A program made the translations under genes and the position numbers. A stretch of 64,000 nt of DNA from G963678095 sp963678095 (lineage in GTDB: Bacteria; Bacillota; Negativicutes; Selenomonadales; Selenomonadaceae), in the NCBI GenBank assembly GCA_963678095.2, contig OY782746.1, positions 1,364,001-1,428,000 of the forward strand, in the 5' to 3' direction. The notes below the pieces were generated by a model that was not told where the DNA came from, did not search any database, and saw only the letters and a program-made list of their open reading frames with translations. Below, piece by piece: positions 17,882 to 26,066 of this stretch. Positions within the stretch are counted from its first letter, which is position 1; every line of letters begins with the position of its first letter.

Positions 17882-17905
17882 TTCTTACAGCCCCCAGTGT
17901 CGTCA

Positions 17906-19426
17906 TTACCATGGCATAAGCTCAAAATGGAGTTGTATCTGGTCGCGTTTTTCACGATAGCGCAAGACCATCTGTACGCAGTGCAGATCATGGTACCAGT
18001 AATAATCAACATCATGAATTTCACTTTGATCAAGATCATAGCCTACACCAACGACCACGCGGTTCTTGTCATCGAAGCGATAGCTAAAACCACTTTCGAA
18101 TTTTTTTGAATAATCCTCCGTGTCATAGTAAAACAAAGAATCTGCCGCTGTGTTCTCCGTATAATGATAGCCGACAAACGCAGCCGCCCGATCATTGATT
18201 TCCTTGAGCAAGGTAGCATCATAGTTCCAGCTATTTACGGTCGAATTATCATAAGATTCCTTCGTCACAGAATAACTTGTCCCGGTATACAGATGCAAGG
18301 TCTTGCCAAAATTAATCGCATCACGCGTTAATCCGACATAATATTTTTTATGCCAGCTCGACTTGGTATCGTCTTCCCACTGGCCCACTTCACCGCCAAA
18401 GTAATAGTTAAACGGCGACGTCCCAATTTTGCGACTGCCGTATTGATACGTGAGCGTCGGCTTTTTGTCAACCCAATTGCTGTTGCCATCTTCAAACGAC
18501 CCATACTGGATTTCCAGATGATTATAGCTGTTATTCCAGCGGGCCCCATACACATTCTTGAAATCATGTTTTGTATAGTAGTTTATATCCGCATAGGCAT
18601 CGACGTTCTGCGCCAGCGGATAGGTATAGGTCTGGGAAATCTCTACGCCATCGCTGTTGTCATAACCAACCCGCGGAAAGGCATCGTTTTTCTTGTTCTG
18701 GCCAATCTCCGTCTCATAACGCTTTTTCGTGCCAACAACGGTATTTTTTAGCCAGAATTTTGCATTATACATAATCATGCGCTGGTTCGGCCAGACTTCA
18801 ATCTTCTCCGCACTGGTATGATAATCCGGCTTTTTTGCCGAACACTTGGTCATCGTCCCATTGTAGATTACAACATGATCCGGATAGAATTCGATTTTTT
18901 CACCCTTGATGTATTCCTGATCGAGTTTCCCCGACACATCACTCATAGTTCCCAGCTTGGTTCCATAATTATAAGCCGTCTTATAGCCATCAAGAATCAG
19001 CCGCGGATTTGTCACCTGCAGCATATGAACCTTGCCATCAACGTAAATATCCTCACTCTTGGTATTGCCAGTGATTTCTTCAGCCAGTACCCTGGCCTGG
19101 AGCTGGGTGATCTTCACATCGCCTTTGGCATAGACGGCCCCACTGCGCTGATCATAGCAGATATCTGCCCCTTCAAAGGTAACGGGAGCTCCCTTTTTCG
19201 GGTCGATCGGCTGCTTCAGTGCCGGCTGGGCTGCCAGTTCCTTCTTCAAAGCCACAAGTTCTGCATCGGCAGCATTCGCGCGATCATTTCGCCGCTGCAT
19301 ATCAATATAATCAAATATTTCCGTTCCTGTATCAGAGCCTACACTTTCCGCTGCTGCATAGCCTGGCAAAAGAGTCAGGCAGGCCAATAAGCCGGAGCAG
19401 ATCTTTTTTCTATTCTTCATTCGCAC
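17906..19426 (-). CDS. lptD: Compact LPS-assembly outer-membrane protein, LptD-like
   Basis: A 506-residue exported protein with a signal peptide ending near AYAAA (about residue 26). Residues 60-225 form an OstA/LptA-type region of short beta repeats (GAVYAKGDVKI, GTKLGTMSDVSG). The LptD switch is visible at TKCSAKKPDYHTSAEKIEVW followed by NAKFWLKNTVV. The remaining 270 residues are alternating aromatic beta strands, a barrel far smaller than that of E. coli LptD (about 780 residues in total). It should place LPS in the outer leaflet. No LptE-like gene is nearby. The start is GTG at 19426, 7 bases after AGGAG; an ATG 6 bp in is further from the site. First gene of the LPS-core operon. Confidence 0.82.
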   Translation of the reverse strand: MRMKNRKKICSGLLACLTLLPGYAAAESVGSDTGTEIFDYIDMQRRNDRANAADAELVALKKELAAQPALKQPIDPKKGAPVTFEGADICYDQRSGAVYAKGDVKITQLQARVLAEEITGNTKSEDIYVDGKVHMLQVTNPRLILDGYKTAYNYGTKLGTMSDVSGKLDQEYIKGEKIEFYPDHVVIYNGTMTKCSAKKPDYHTSAEKIEVWPNQRMIMYNAKFWLKNTVVGTKKRYETEIGQNKKNDAFPRVGYDNSDGVEISQTYTYPLAQNVDAYADINYYTKHDFKNVYGARWNNSYNHLEIQYGSFEDGNSNWVDKKPTLTYQYGSRKIGTSPFNYYFGGEVGQWEDDTKSSWHKKYYVGLTRDAINFGKTLHLYTGTSYSVTKESYDNSTVNSWNYDATLLKEINDRAAAFVGYHYTENTAADSLFYYDTEDYSKKFESGFSYRFDDKNRVVVGVGYDLDQSEIHDVDYYWYHDLHCVQMVLRYREKRDQIQLHFELMPW

Positions 19427-19518
19427 TAAAAATCTCCTGTCATTTAAATATAGAAACTATTAACTTTTATATCTTCGCCATCTATAGCCTTTTTCCTGCC
19501 AGACTAGATAAAAAGAAA

Positions 19519-19545
19519 GGAAGCCCTGCCTGTCGCAAAGCTCCC
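19519..19545 (-). terminator. Intrinsic terminator after the 19556-20485 gene
   Basis: On the minus strand GGGAGCUUUGC pairs with GCAGGGCUUCC (11 bp including G-U pairs) around a 5-base loop, followed by UUUCUUUUUAUC. It lies 11 bp past the stop of the unknown exported protein and separates that unit from the lptD operon. Confidence 0.7.
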
Positions 19546-19555
19546 ACCTGTCATT

Positions 19556-20485
19556 TTAATGTGCTGCCTGCATACCATAAAGGTCAATATCAGCTTTTGT
19601 CTGAATGTACATTTCCGTTCCTGGTGGCAGATCAATATTATGTCCCTGAACAAAGGCCCCGGTAACAATGCCTACCGGGCCAAGAAGCACCATGCCGGCA
19701 ATTGAAGCTCCGGCTGCCATCGCCATCGATTTCATTTCCTTCTTCGCTTCTTCGCCGACAAAGGTATTGACTACCGTACCATCGACCGCCCGTGTCTCCT
19801 GAAAATCGATTTCCACCTGGGCATCACGGCCAAAATTACGGGCCTGCTCCACCTTGGTCACCGTGCCAGTTCCTGGAGCGCCTTTGGCAAAAATCAGCTG
19901 CCCGTTTTCCGTGACATTTTCGGCAACTTGATATTGAATGGCATCCCCCACCTTAAGATTGCGGGCATTCACCGGGGTCACCAGAGCAATCTTAATCAGA
20001 GTGTTGGCTGGCACCATGACCTTTGTCAGTGGAATCGTATCCCCACCAAAGGCAAATCCGCTCAATGTCGCAATCCGGCTTTTATATGTACCTTCCTTAG
20101 GGGCGCCTTCAATTGTCACCTCCATGCTGGCAACCCGTTCCTTAACGGAAGCCATACTGACATTATGTGTCAGTGCCCATTCGACCGCATTGAGCTTTGT
20201 CAGCACCGACGGCTGGGTGCTATTATCAAACATCAGATTGTAGAGACCGTCTACTCTGTCTATCATGCTCGTCGCCGGATGCGTTCCCATATAATCCTTT
20301 TCCAGACGATTGATCCGGTCAAGCATAGCTCCAGTTTGCGCACTACCATACATGGTATTTTCCACACTCGTCATTTTCCCCTGAATAGTCGTCACATCGA
20401 CCGTTTCAGCTGCCATTGCCGTTCCGCCGGTCGAAATCAGAAACATAGTACAGAGAAATACTGCCATTATTTTTTTTAAATACAT
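19556..20485 (-). CDS. Exported protein of unknown function
   Basis: A 309-residue protein with a signal peptide (cleavage near TAMAAE, residue 26). Residues 30-130 hold several helical repeats of the type MTSVENTMYG / MLDRINRLEKDYMG / MIDRVDGLYNLMFD. From 155 there is a beta-rich domain: VMVPANTLIKIALVTPVNARNLKVGDAIQYQVAENV, then GQLIFAKGAPGTGTVTKVEQA. This second part resembles domains that control extractable or pilus-associated surface proteins, with 'from G-x-x-I-x-x-G' loops, but I cannot name a family. A glycine/alanine-rich hydrophobic stretch near 260-285 could be membrane-active. It is probably cotranscribed with the 20515 gene (29 bp gap). Context next to the major porin suggests an envelope role. 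Confidence 0.75.
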   Translation of the reverse strand: MYLKKIMAVFLCTMFLISTGGTAMAAETVDVTTIQGKMTSVENTMYGSAQTGAMLDRINRLEKDYMGTHPATSMIDRVDGLYNLMFDNSTQPSVLTKLNAVEWALTHNVSMASVKERVASMEVTIEGAPKEGTYKSRIATLSGFAFGGDTIPLTKVMVPANTLIKIALVTPVNARNLKVGDAIQYQVAENVTENGQLIFAKGAPGTGTVTKVEQARNFGRDAQVEIDFQETRAVDGTVVNTFVGEEAKKEMKSMAMAAGASIAGMVLLGPVGIVTGAFVQGHNIDLPPGTEMYIQTKADIDLYGMQAAH

Positions 20486-20514
20486 TCTTAGCCCTCCTAT
20501 TTGCCCTTAGTATG

Positions 20515-20961
20515 TTAAATCCGGACGTCGATCTGCGCCGATACACCTACACCCTGGACCCGGGAAAAGTTCGTCGGATTTTTGCTGTCAATCGGAATCA
20601 GTGCTTTGACCCGGAAGCTGTCACCATTAAACTCGCCTTCAATCTGCAGCACCGCCTTGGTCTGATCCACCAGCGCCTGTGGCCCAGAAATCTGTGCAGC
20701 CCCGGCATACGTGCCATTCCCAACCGTAATAACCGGCACAACCTTCGTCGCATAATCCGAGCTGACGCCGTTTTTGGCCGTCAATGTATTGATAAAATTA
20801 TTCAACGGCCCGGCAAACTGATCAACCAATACCGCAATTCCGCCCACCTTTAAGATTCCACCCAAACTGCCAAGGCTGAAAGCCTGCGTCGTCTGCATAG
20901 CCGTGACCGAAATAATACTCAGTGACAGCAAAGATGCCACGCATAATTTTTTCCACTTCAT
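20515..20961 (-). CDS. Small exported protein of unknown function
   Basis: A 148-residue protein with a clear signal peptide (MKWKKLCVASLLSLSIISV, cleavage near TQAFS). The ATG at 20961 sits 7 bases after AGGGGGAAG; the longer frame would need a TTG with no site. The mature part contains a Gly-rich amphipathic stretch (LGSLGGILKVGGIAVLVDQFAG) and a beta-rich end (VGVSAQIDVRI). I do not recognise a family. It heads a two-gene unit with the larger exported protein downstream. A plausible promoter lies between it and the porin terminators. Confidence 0.72.
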   Translation of the reverse strand: MKWKKLCVASLLSLSIISVTAMQTTQAFSLGSLGGILKVGGIAVLVDQFAGPLNNFINTLTAKNGVSSDYATKVVPVITVGNGTYAGAAQISGPQALVDQTKAVLQIEGEFNGDSFRVKALIPIDSKNPTNFSRVQGVGVSAQIDVRI

Positions 20962-20991
20962 TTTTCTTCCCCCTTTGGTCAAAACATTTTA

Positions 20992-21021
20992 ATAATACTA
21001 TCTTAAATGTAAATTCGGCAA
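20992..21021 (-). promoter_or_regulatory. Candidate sigma-A promoter for the small exported protein
   Basis: Minus-strand -35 TTGCCG (21016-21021) and -10 TATTAT (20992-20997), spacer 18. It lies between the porin terminators and the start codon at 20961, exactly where a new unit must begin. The match is partial. Confidence 0.5.
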
Positions 21022-21029
21022 AAAAGGAA

Positions 21030-21061
21030 AAAACCCTTTTCGTTTGATCGAAAAGGGTTTT
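21030..21061 (-). terminator. Second terminator of the porin gene
   Basis: A 13 bp perfect stem (AAAACCCTTTTCG / CGAAAAGGGTTTT) with a 6-base loop. Read on the minus strand it runs into TTTTTTCC. It lies directly behind the first terminator and acts as a back-up stop for a strongly transcribed gene. Confidence 0.75.
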
Positions 21062-21066
21062 AAATA

Positions 21067-21098
21067 AAAAGGACTTCTGCCGAAGCAGAAGTCCTTTT
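21067..21098 (-). terminator. First terminator of the porin gene
   Basis: A 14 bp perfect stem (AAAAGGACTTCTGC / GCAGAAGTCCTTTT) closed by a 4-base loop, 10 bp past the porin stop codon. The minus-strand transcript ends the stem in UUUUUAUUU. A textbook intrinsic terminator. Confidence 0.88.
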
Positions 21099-21107
21099 AC
21101 TGATTTC

Positions 21108-22394
21108 TTAGAACAAGAAGTCAAGAGTTGTGTAGATTTTGCTAACATCTTTATTTGTGTCAATAACACGAGTGCCTCTGAAATATCTAGCTGTGAGCAG
21201 GATATTCTTATCGAACGTGTAGTTACCGCCGATTTCAATACCTTTGTTATCATACGACACAGCATCCCAAGTTGGAGCTACTGTAGCAGCTGTGCCTACA
21301 TAGCGGTAAGCAGCCCATGCGCCGAAGGAACCCGGAGCACTAGCATCAGCGCCTTTGTATCTGAGTTCGAAGTTATAAGCTTTTGCACTGTCGCCTGCAT
21401 CAAGGTTAGATTTAGCATAGTAAGCATCTGCAGCAAGTGTGTCGCTGAACTTATACGTACCACCAACGCCCCAAATTTTATCTTGATCGTCAGTAGAAAG
21501 ATTACCTAATCCATCAACAAATTTAGCGCTACTGCTAAACTGATAGTAACCAGCTGCCAAGCTTAAAGCTTTTGTCGGGCTGTAATCGAACTGAATAGCC
21601 GAATAGTTACCACCCTGGTTATCAAGTACGTTTCCTGTGATAAGCGCGTCACTCTTATACGTACCAGCTGTCAAAGTAGTTTTTACAACTTTACCGAAGG
21701 AAATTTCTGCACCACTTACAGTATCATCCATTACGACGCCCTGAGTAGCATATGTCGGCAATTTACCCAATTTCGTGTGAACTTCGCCGATATTTCCTTC
21801 AACCCATGCACGATTGAATTTCGTCGTATCACCGGAATCTGTATTTGATGTCTGATCATTCTTGTATTCAAGACGAGCATGGCCAGCCCAGTTATCATTG
21901 ATCTGAAGAGTAGGTTCCAAACGCAAAACAACTGTATTTGTGTTTGATTTTGCTCCGTCTGTACCTTTATGGTAAGCAACAGTTGAAGCTGTGTCATCTT
22001 TTTTACCAACAAATTCATAACGAGCGAAGCCAGTCCATTTTACATTGTCAACTCTCTTTTCGAGGTTGTCAACGCGAACGCCGAGGTTGTTGAGTTCATC
22101 AGCGAATTCAGCAGCCAATTTGTCGATTGTAGCTTTGTCAGAAGCCGAAACATCCGTTTTAGCCATAGCTTTAGCTACGATCTGAGCCATTTCATAACGA
22201 GTGATTGTGTTGTCACCACGGAAAGTGCCATCGCCATAACCGTTAACAACGCCATCTTTAGCCAATTTTGTTACAGCGTCATATGCCCAGCTGTCAGCCG
22301 GTACATCGCTGAACGGATTTGCTGCAGCAAAAGTTGTGCTGGCAGCGCCTACTACTAATGCAGTAGTGATTGCAGATACAAGAGTCTTTTTCAT
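21108..22394 (-). CDS. ompM: SLH-domain outer-membrane porin (OmpM type)
   Basis: A 428-residue protein. It has a signal peptide cleaved near TTFAAA (residue 24), one SLH domain at about 26-76 (NPFSDVPADSWAYDAVTKLAKDG ... TITRYEMAQIVAKA), a short coiled coil at about 92-116 (FADELNNLGVRVDNLEKRVDNV) and a 16-strand-like barrel from 118 to the end. It finishes in TTLDFLF with the C-terminal aromatic residue used as a Bam signal. In Negativicutes these proteins are the main porins and tether the outer membrane by binding polyamine-modified peptidoglycan through the SLH domain. Strong promoter, AGGAGGAG site 7 bases before the ATG and tandem terminators all fit very high expression. Confidence 0.93.
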   Translation of the reverse strand: MKKTLVSAITTALVVGAASTTFAAANPFSDVPADSWAYDAVTKLAKDGVVNGYGDGTFRGDNTITRYEMAQIVAKAMAKTDVSASDKATIDKLAAEFADELNNLGVRVDNLEKRVDNVKWTGFARYEFVGKKDDTASTVAYHKGTDGAKSNTNTVVLRLEPTLQINDNWAGHARLEYKNDQTSNTDSGDTTKFNRAWVEGNIGEVHTKLGKLPTYATQGVVMDDTVSGAEISFGKVVKTTLTAGTYKSDALITGNVLDNQGGNYSAIQFDYSPTKALSLAAGYYQFSSSAKFVDGLGNLSTDDQDKIWGVGGTYKFSDTLAADAYYAKSNLDAGDSAKAYNFELRYKGADASAPGSFGAWAAYRYVGTAATVAPTWDAVSYDNKGIEIGGNYTFDKNILLTARYFRGTRVIDTNKDVSKIYTTLDFLF

Positions 22395-22405
22395 CTAAAA
22401 ACTCC

Positions 22406-22440
22406 TCCTAAAATTTTATTTGAACCTTTCATTTTTAGGA
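22406..22440 (-). promoter_or_regulatory. 5' UTR hairpin overlapping the porin ribosome-binding site
   Basis: In the porin leader, TCCTAAAA (22433-22440) can pair with TTTTAGGA (22406-22413) across a 19-base loop. The second arm contains the first bases of the AGGAGGAG ribosome-binding site, so folding would partly hide it. Direct reading of the sequence; any regulatory role is inference. Confidence 0.4.
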
Positions 22441-22512
22441 AGAATTGCTCTTGGTGAGTATCCACGTTTCCTCAACCAGCTTTTCATTCCATTAAATTTC
22501 CAGTTCTAGGCT

Positions 22513-22541
22513 ATCATAGCATATAACACATAAAATTTCAA
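22513..22541 (-). promoter_or_regulatory. Strong sigma-A promoter of the porin gene
   Basis: Minus-strand -35 TTGAAA (22536-22541), spacer exactly 17, -10 TATGAT (22513-22518) with an extended TG motif one base upstream. The -35 box overlaps the stop codon of the YqgF-like gene. The transcript would have a leader of about 110 bases. Confidence 0.85.
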
Positions 22542-22948
22542 GTATTTTTTTTACACAATTTTTTGAAATATCGCTCAGCGAGGATCACGGCAACATAATC
22601 ATCGACCGGCTCCGGCGGCACCTGCATCGTCGTCGGCAGGAGGCGGCGCCAGCCATGCGGACGATTTTTCTGCCAATAACGAAGCTTAGCTTCATCCGTC
22701 GTCCGGTATTCATCGAGCACGGTGAGCGGCAACTCTGGAACTGCTATCCGAATTGCCGACTGCGCCTCACTGCTGGTCGTACCGTCCCCGATAGCCAGGG
22801 CTTCCGCCTGATATTCCCGGACCAGACGGCTGACCTTAATACCCAGTCGTCTGGTTTCGACAACCTCCTGAAAAAAAATTTTTCCATCATGGCGCATAAC
22901 CGCCAGGCCGCATTTTTCACGACCCGGATCCACAGCAAGAATATACAT
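22538..22948 (-). CDS. YqgF/RuvX-family RNase H-fold nuclease
   Basis: A 136-residue protein of YqgF size. The family's three sites are present: LAVDPGREKCGLAV at residues 4-17 (first Asp), AIGDGTTSSEAQ near 52, LDEYRTTDEAKLRYW near 78, and the C-terminal acidic site PVDDYVAVILAERYF. YqgF is a pre-16S rRNA processing nuclease, although a recombination-type function is known for relatives. This copy sits inside an envelope cluster after the DUF3084 gene; it may be a second, specialised paralogue of the housekeeping gene, which normally lies elsewhere. Its last codons carry the porin -35 box. Confidence 0.78.
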   Translation of the reverse strand: MYILAVDPGREKCGLAVMRHDGKIFFQEVVETRRLGIKVSRLVREYQAEALAIGDGTTSSEAQSAIRIAVPELPLTVLDEYRTTDEAKLRYWQKNRPHGWRRLLPTTMQVPPEPVDDYVAVILAERYFKKLCKKNT

Positions 22949-22971
22949 AAAATCGCTTCCTTTATTTATGA

Positions 22972-24162
22972 TTATGGTTCATTCAGCTGTTCCACCTTGA
23001 TTTTTAGCCTAAGCGGGCCGAGGGTGTCCGTTGCCTCCGCCGCATAAGCAGACAATAGGATTTCCCCATGCATATTGGCCAAACTGTTGACTACTTCATA
23101 AAACTGATTGCCATTCATCACGCCGACTGACCCTCTGATCGGATCCGCTAAAACGCCTTTCTTTACGGCGGCCGCATTGATCTGTTTGAGAAAATCAATG
23201 ACCAGCCCTTCTGTTTCATTTCTTTCCCGCCCCATCATCAAATGCTCAGAAAAAACAAATTCATTTTTTTCGTATACGGTCCGATTGGAGTACAGTTCCA
23301 CATGCGTGCGCACGGGCTCGCCGCGGACAAGGTTACCGGCCGCCACGATGCGAACGACCAGATCCTGATCTACCCGCTGCATTTGTTCCATTACGGCTTC
23401 ATATTCGCGCTGGTAAATCAAAATTCCTTCTGCTCCGGCAGATTGCCCAAGGCGTTCCACAAGATGGCGATTGGCCATATAGACAATGCCGTCAAATCCG
23501 TTTTTCAGTGCCTGGCTGTCGCCCGTTTTACGCACAATCCCGCTGGCAATGACCTCGCCCGCCTTAAAAACGATATCGCCTTCCCTGACAAACTGCAACC
23601 CCTCCCGCAGTGTCTGCGTTTTTTCCTCAAGGCTGCGGTTTTCCGCTGTTATCTTCTCATTTTTTTGACCTAGCTGCTGATTTTGGCTGGCAAGCAGATC
23701 ATTTTTCTCCTCCAGAAGTTGATTATTTTCTGCCAGCTGCTGATTGCCGGCAGCCAGCTGTTCATTTTGCTGAGAAAGCGCCTCTTGCTGCTGCCGAAGC
23801 TTTTCCACCTCTCGCCGGGCCGCAGCAAAATCGGCCTGCGCCTGATCGCGGGAAGCATTGGCCTGTGCTAGTTCTTTTTCGGCCTGCTCCAAGGTGCTCT
23901 GGGTCAGCTGCATTTTCTGGTTGAGCTTCTCCATGCCAAACAGAGCCGTCCGGACATTTTCCGATACAGCGGCCATAATGCCAAAAGTCAGCGTCGTAAT
24001 CAAGATCCCCGTAAGAATTGTAACGATAATCGATGTATGACGCGGGCGCAGGCCAAAAACAGACAGCTTCTTTTTGCCAACCTTCGATCCCAGACGATCC
24101 CCGATAAAGGCAATTGCCCCACCGGTTATGACTAACACTGCAATCAAAACAATTCCATACAT
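22972..24162 (-). CDS. DUF3084 membrane-anchored coiled-coil protein
   Basis: A 396-residue protein. Two N-terminal membrane helices (about 3-21 and 44-64) flank GDRLGSKVGKKKLSVFGLRPRHTS, a signature of DUF3084. A long coiled coil follows at about 75-215, rich in Gln/Asn with repeats such as NQQLAENNQLLEEKNDLL. Then a beta-rich C-terminal domain starts at about 222 (VFKAGEVIASGIVRKTG). The ATG at 24162 lies behind AAGAGGTG; the longer frame overlaps nothing useful. The function is unknown. It follows the lpt genes directly, so a role in envelope spanning or LPS transport support is a reasonable guess. The topology suggests a periplasmic rod. Confidence 0.83.
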   Translation of the reverse strand: MYGIVLIAVLVITGGAIAFIGDRLGSKVGKKKLSVFGLRPRHTSIIVTILTGILITTLTFGIMAAVSENVRTALFGMEKLNQKMQLTQSTLEQAEKELAQANASRDQAQADFAAARREVEKLRQQQEALSQQNEQLAAGNQQLAENNQLLEEKNDLLASQNQQLGQKNEKITAENRSLEEKTQTLREGLQFVREGDIVFKAGEVIASGIVRKTGDSQALKNGFDGIVYMANRHLVERLGQSAGAEGILIYQREYEAVMEQMQRVDQDLVVRIVAAGNLVRGEPVRTHVELYSNRTVYEKNEFVFSEHLMMGRERNETEGLVIDFLKQINAAAVKKGVLADPIRGSVGVMNGNQFYEVVNSLANMHGEILLSAYAAEATDTLGPLRLKIKVEQLNEP

Positions 24163-24202
24163 GCCATACACCTCTTTTCTGTAGCTTTCATTTATTGCAG
24201 AA

Positions 24203-24228
24203 AAAGCAAAGACTCGCGCCTCTGCTTT
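24203..24228 (-). terminator. Weak hairpin after lptF/G
   Basis: AAAGCA and TGCTTT with partly paired inner bases lie 10 bp after the lptF/G stop. On the minus strand the stem is followed by UUCUGC, only a short U stretch. Possible attenuator between the lpt unit and the DUF3084 gene. Confidence 0.35.
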
Positions 24229-24237
24229 CAATGGTTC

Positions 24238-25323
24238 TTATTTAGCCGCCTTGTTCAGCAGGAAGCCGCCGACAATCATGCCGATGATATTTGGGATCCA
24301 TACAGCATAGGCTGGCTGCAAGAGCCCCCCCTGTCCAATAGCATTGGCCAGGGTCATTACCGCATAGTAAATGAAGATGATGACGATGCTCAGCCCAAAG
24401 CCAAACGAAGAGCTGCTGCGATTGGGCTGCATGCCAAGCGGTACCCCGATCATCGCAAACACAAGGCTTGCGGTCGGAATCGTTATCCGTTGGTACAGTT
24501 CCATTTCCATTTTTTTCGTATCAATATACTGACTCCGCATGATCTGAATCTGTGCCCGCAATTCCTTCATCGTCAGTTCTTCCGGATTTTTTTGTTCCTG
24601 CAAGATCTGTTTAGGAGTTTTTTGAATTGGAAGTTTTTGCGTATCAAACCGGATCGTGCGCTCCGTTTCCCCTTCGGAAATATCGTATAGTATTCCATTA
24701 TGCATGGTCCACTGATCTGCCTTCCACTCAGCATACTCTGCATTTTCCACCCGGCACAGCTTGCCACCGATAAAGTCCTGCATCGACACCCCCTGCATTC
24801 TGCCACTGTCCGCATCATAACGGCGGGCATAGACAAGGCGCTGTATTTCGCCATCCTGGATTTCCTTGACAATGATATGCTCTTGTGACTGCGGGGCTGT
24901 ATTGCCTTCAATTTCATAGCGAACCGTCCGATTATAGGCATCATTTGCCCAGGGGACAACGTATTCACTAAAGGCAATCGCAAACAGGCTGACCAGGAAG
25001 GATAGGGCGATAACTGGCAAGGCAATCCGCTGGAAACCAATTCCGCAAGATTTCATCGCCGTGATTTCACTTGATCCTGAAAGCCGGCCAAACACCAGCA
25101 GTGTCGCCAGCAGCATCGACATCGGAAATGTCCAGACGACAATGCTCGGCATGCTGAAGAAAAACAGACGAATCACCGCTGAAATTGAGGCACCATATTC
25201 TGTTATATACTGGGCAATGCGAAACAGGGTTCCCGATCCGACAAACACGGCGGTAAAAGCACAAATGCCAAACAGAAAAGTGCCTATGGTTTCTTTTAAT
25301 ATATATCGATCTAAAATTCTCAT
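24238..25323 (-). CDS. LPS export permease, LptF/LptG family
   Basis: A 361-residue YjgP/YjgQ permease. It starts RILDRYILKETIGTFLFG and has three N-terminal helices (about 14-34, 60-78, 100-122). GRLSGSSEITAMKSCGIG near residue 79 is the coupling segment that contacts LptB. A periplasmic beta-jellyroll lies at about 130-255, and three C-terminal helices follow from 283. Proteobacteria have two such proteins, LptF and LptG. Only one occurs here, so it may form a homodimer or have a partner elsewhere in the genome. It starts 9 bp after lptB. Confidence 0.9.
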   Translation of the reverse strand: MRILDRYILKETIGTFLFGICAFTAVFVGSGTLFRIAQYITEYGASISAVIRLFFFSMPSIVVWTFPMSMLLATLLVFGRLSGSSEITAMKSCGIGFQRIALPVIALSFLVSLFAIAFSEYVVPWANDAYNRTVRYEIEGNTAPQSQEHIIVKEIQDGEIQRLVYARRYDADSGRMQGVSMQDFIGGKLCRVENAEYAEWKADQWTMHNGILYDISEGETERTIRFDTQKLPIQKTPKQILQEQKNPEELTMKELRAQIQIMRSQYIDTKKMEMELYQRITIPTASLVFAMIGVPLGMQPNRSSSSFGFGLSIVIIFIYYAVMTLANAIGQGGLLQPAYAVWIPNIIGMIVGGFLLNKAAK

Positions 25324-25332
25324 CGCCGTCTC

Positions 25333-26052
25333 CTATAATGTAAAGTTATCGCCAAGATAGAATTTCTTTGCGATCTCACTGTTAGCAATCGTTTCGCTGT
25401 CGCCTTCTACGATAATTTTTCCTTCATTGAGAATATAGGCCCGGTCGACAATATGCAGCGTTTCCCGCACATTATGATCCGTAATCAAAATCCCCATGCC
25501 CCGCTTACGAAGATAGCTGATGATATCCTGAATATCCGCTACGGCAATTGGATCGACCCCGGCAAACGGCTCATCGAGCAAAATAAACTGCGGCTCAATC
25601 GCCAAACAACGGGCAATTTCGACGCGACGCCGTTCCCCGCCGGAAAGTTCTGTCCCTTTGCGGCTGGCAACATGTTCGATATGAAATTCTGCCAGCAGGG
25701 CTTCCACCTTTGCCTGACACTCGGCCTTGCTCATAGTTGTCGTTTCTAGAATGGCCAGCAGGTTTTCCTCTACCGTCAGCTTGCGAAAAATCGAAGCCTC
25801 CTGTGCCAGATAGCTGATCCCGAGCCGCGCCCGTTGAAACATCGGCATATCCGTAACCCTGACATCGGAAATAAAGACCTCTCCTGATGTGGGGTGTTCA
25901 AGCCCGACAATCATATAGAACGAAGTCGTTTTCCCGGCACCATTTGGTCCCAAGAGCCCGACAATCTCGCCTTTTTCTACCCGTAGGGATACGTCATCCA
26001 CGACATTGCGATTTTTATAGGTTTTAAATAAGTGTTTTGCTTCAATAAACAA
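25333..26052 (-). CDS. lptB: LPS export ABC transporter ATPase
   Basis: A 239-residue ABC ATPase of the LptB branch. Walker A is GLLGPNGAGKTTSFYMIVG at residues 33-51, the Q-loop region contains ISYLAQEASIFRKLTVEENL, the signature is LSGGERRRVEIARCLA near 138, and Walker B with the D-loop is FILLDEPFAGVDPIAV near 155. These sequences are diagnostic for LptB rather than for other ATPases. It drives LPS extraction from the inner membrane together with the downstream LptF/G permease. It lies 14 bp after lptA. Confidence 0.95.
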   Translation of the reverse strand: MFIEAKHLFKTYKNRNVVDDVSLRVEKGEIVGLLGPNGAGKTTSFYMIVGLEHPTSGEVFISDVRVTDMPMFQRARLGISYLAQEASIFRKLTVEENLLAILETTTMSKAECQAKVEALLAEFHIEHVASRKGTELSGGERRRVEIARCLAIEPQFILLDEPFAGVDPIAVADIQDIISYLRKRGMGILITDHNVRETLHIVDRAYILNEGKIIVEGDSETIANSEIAKKFYLGDNFTL

Positions 26053-26066
26053 AAGGACATACCCCT

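Noticed and set aside
23640..23790. Tandem DNA repeat
   Set aside because: The repeating Gln/Asn pattern is a protein coiled coil with different codons in each unit, not a DNA repeat or CRISPR array.
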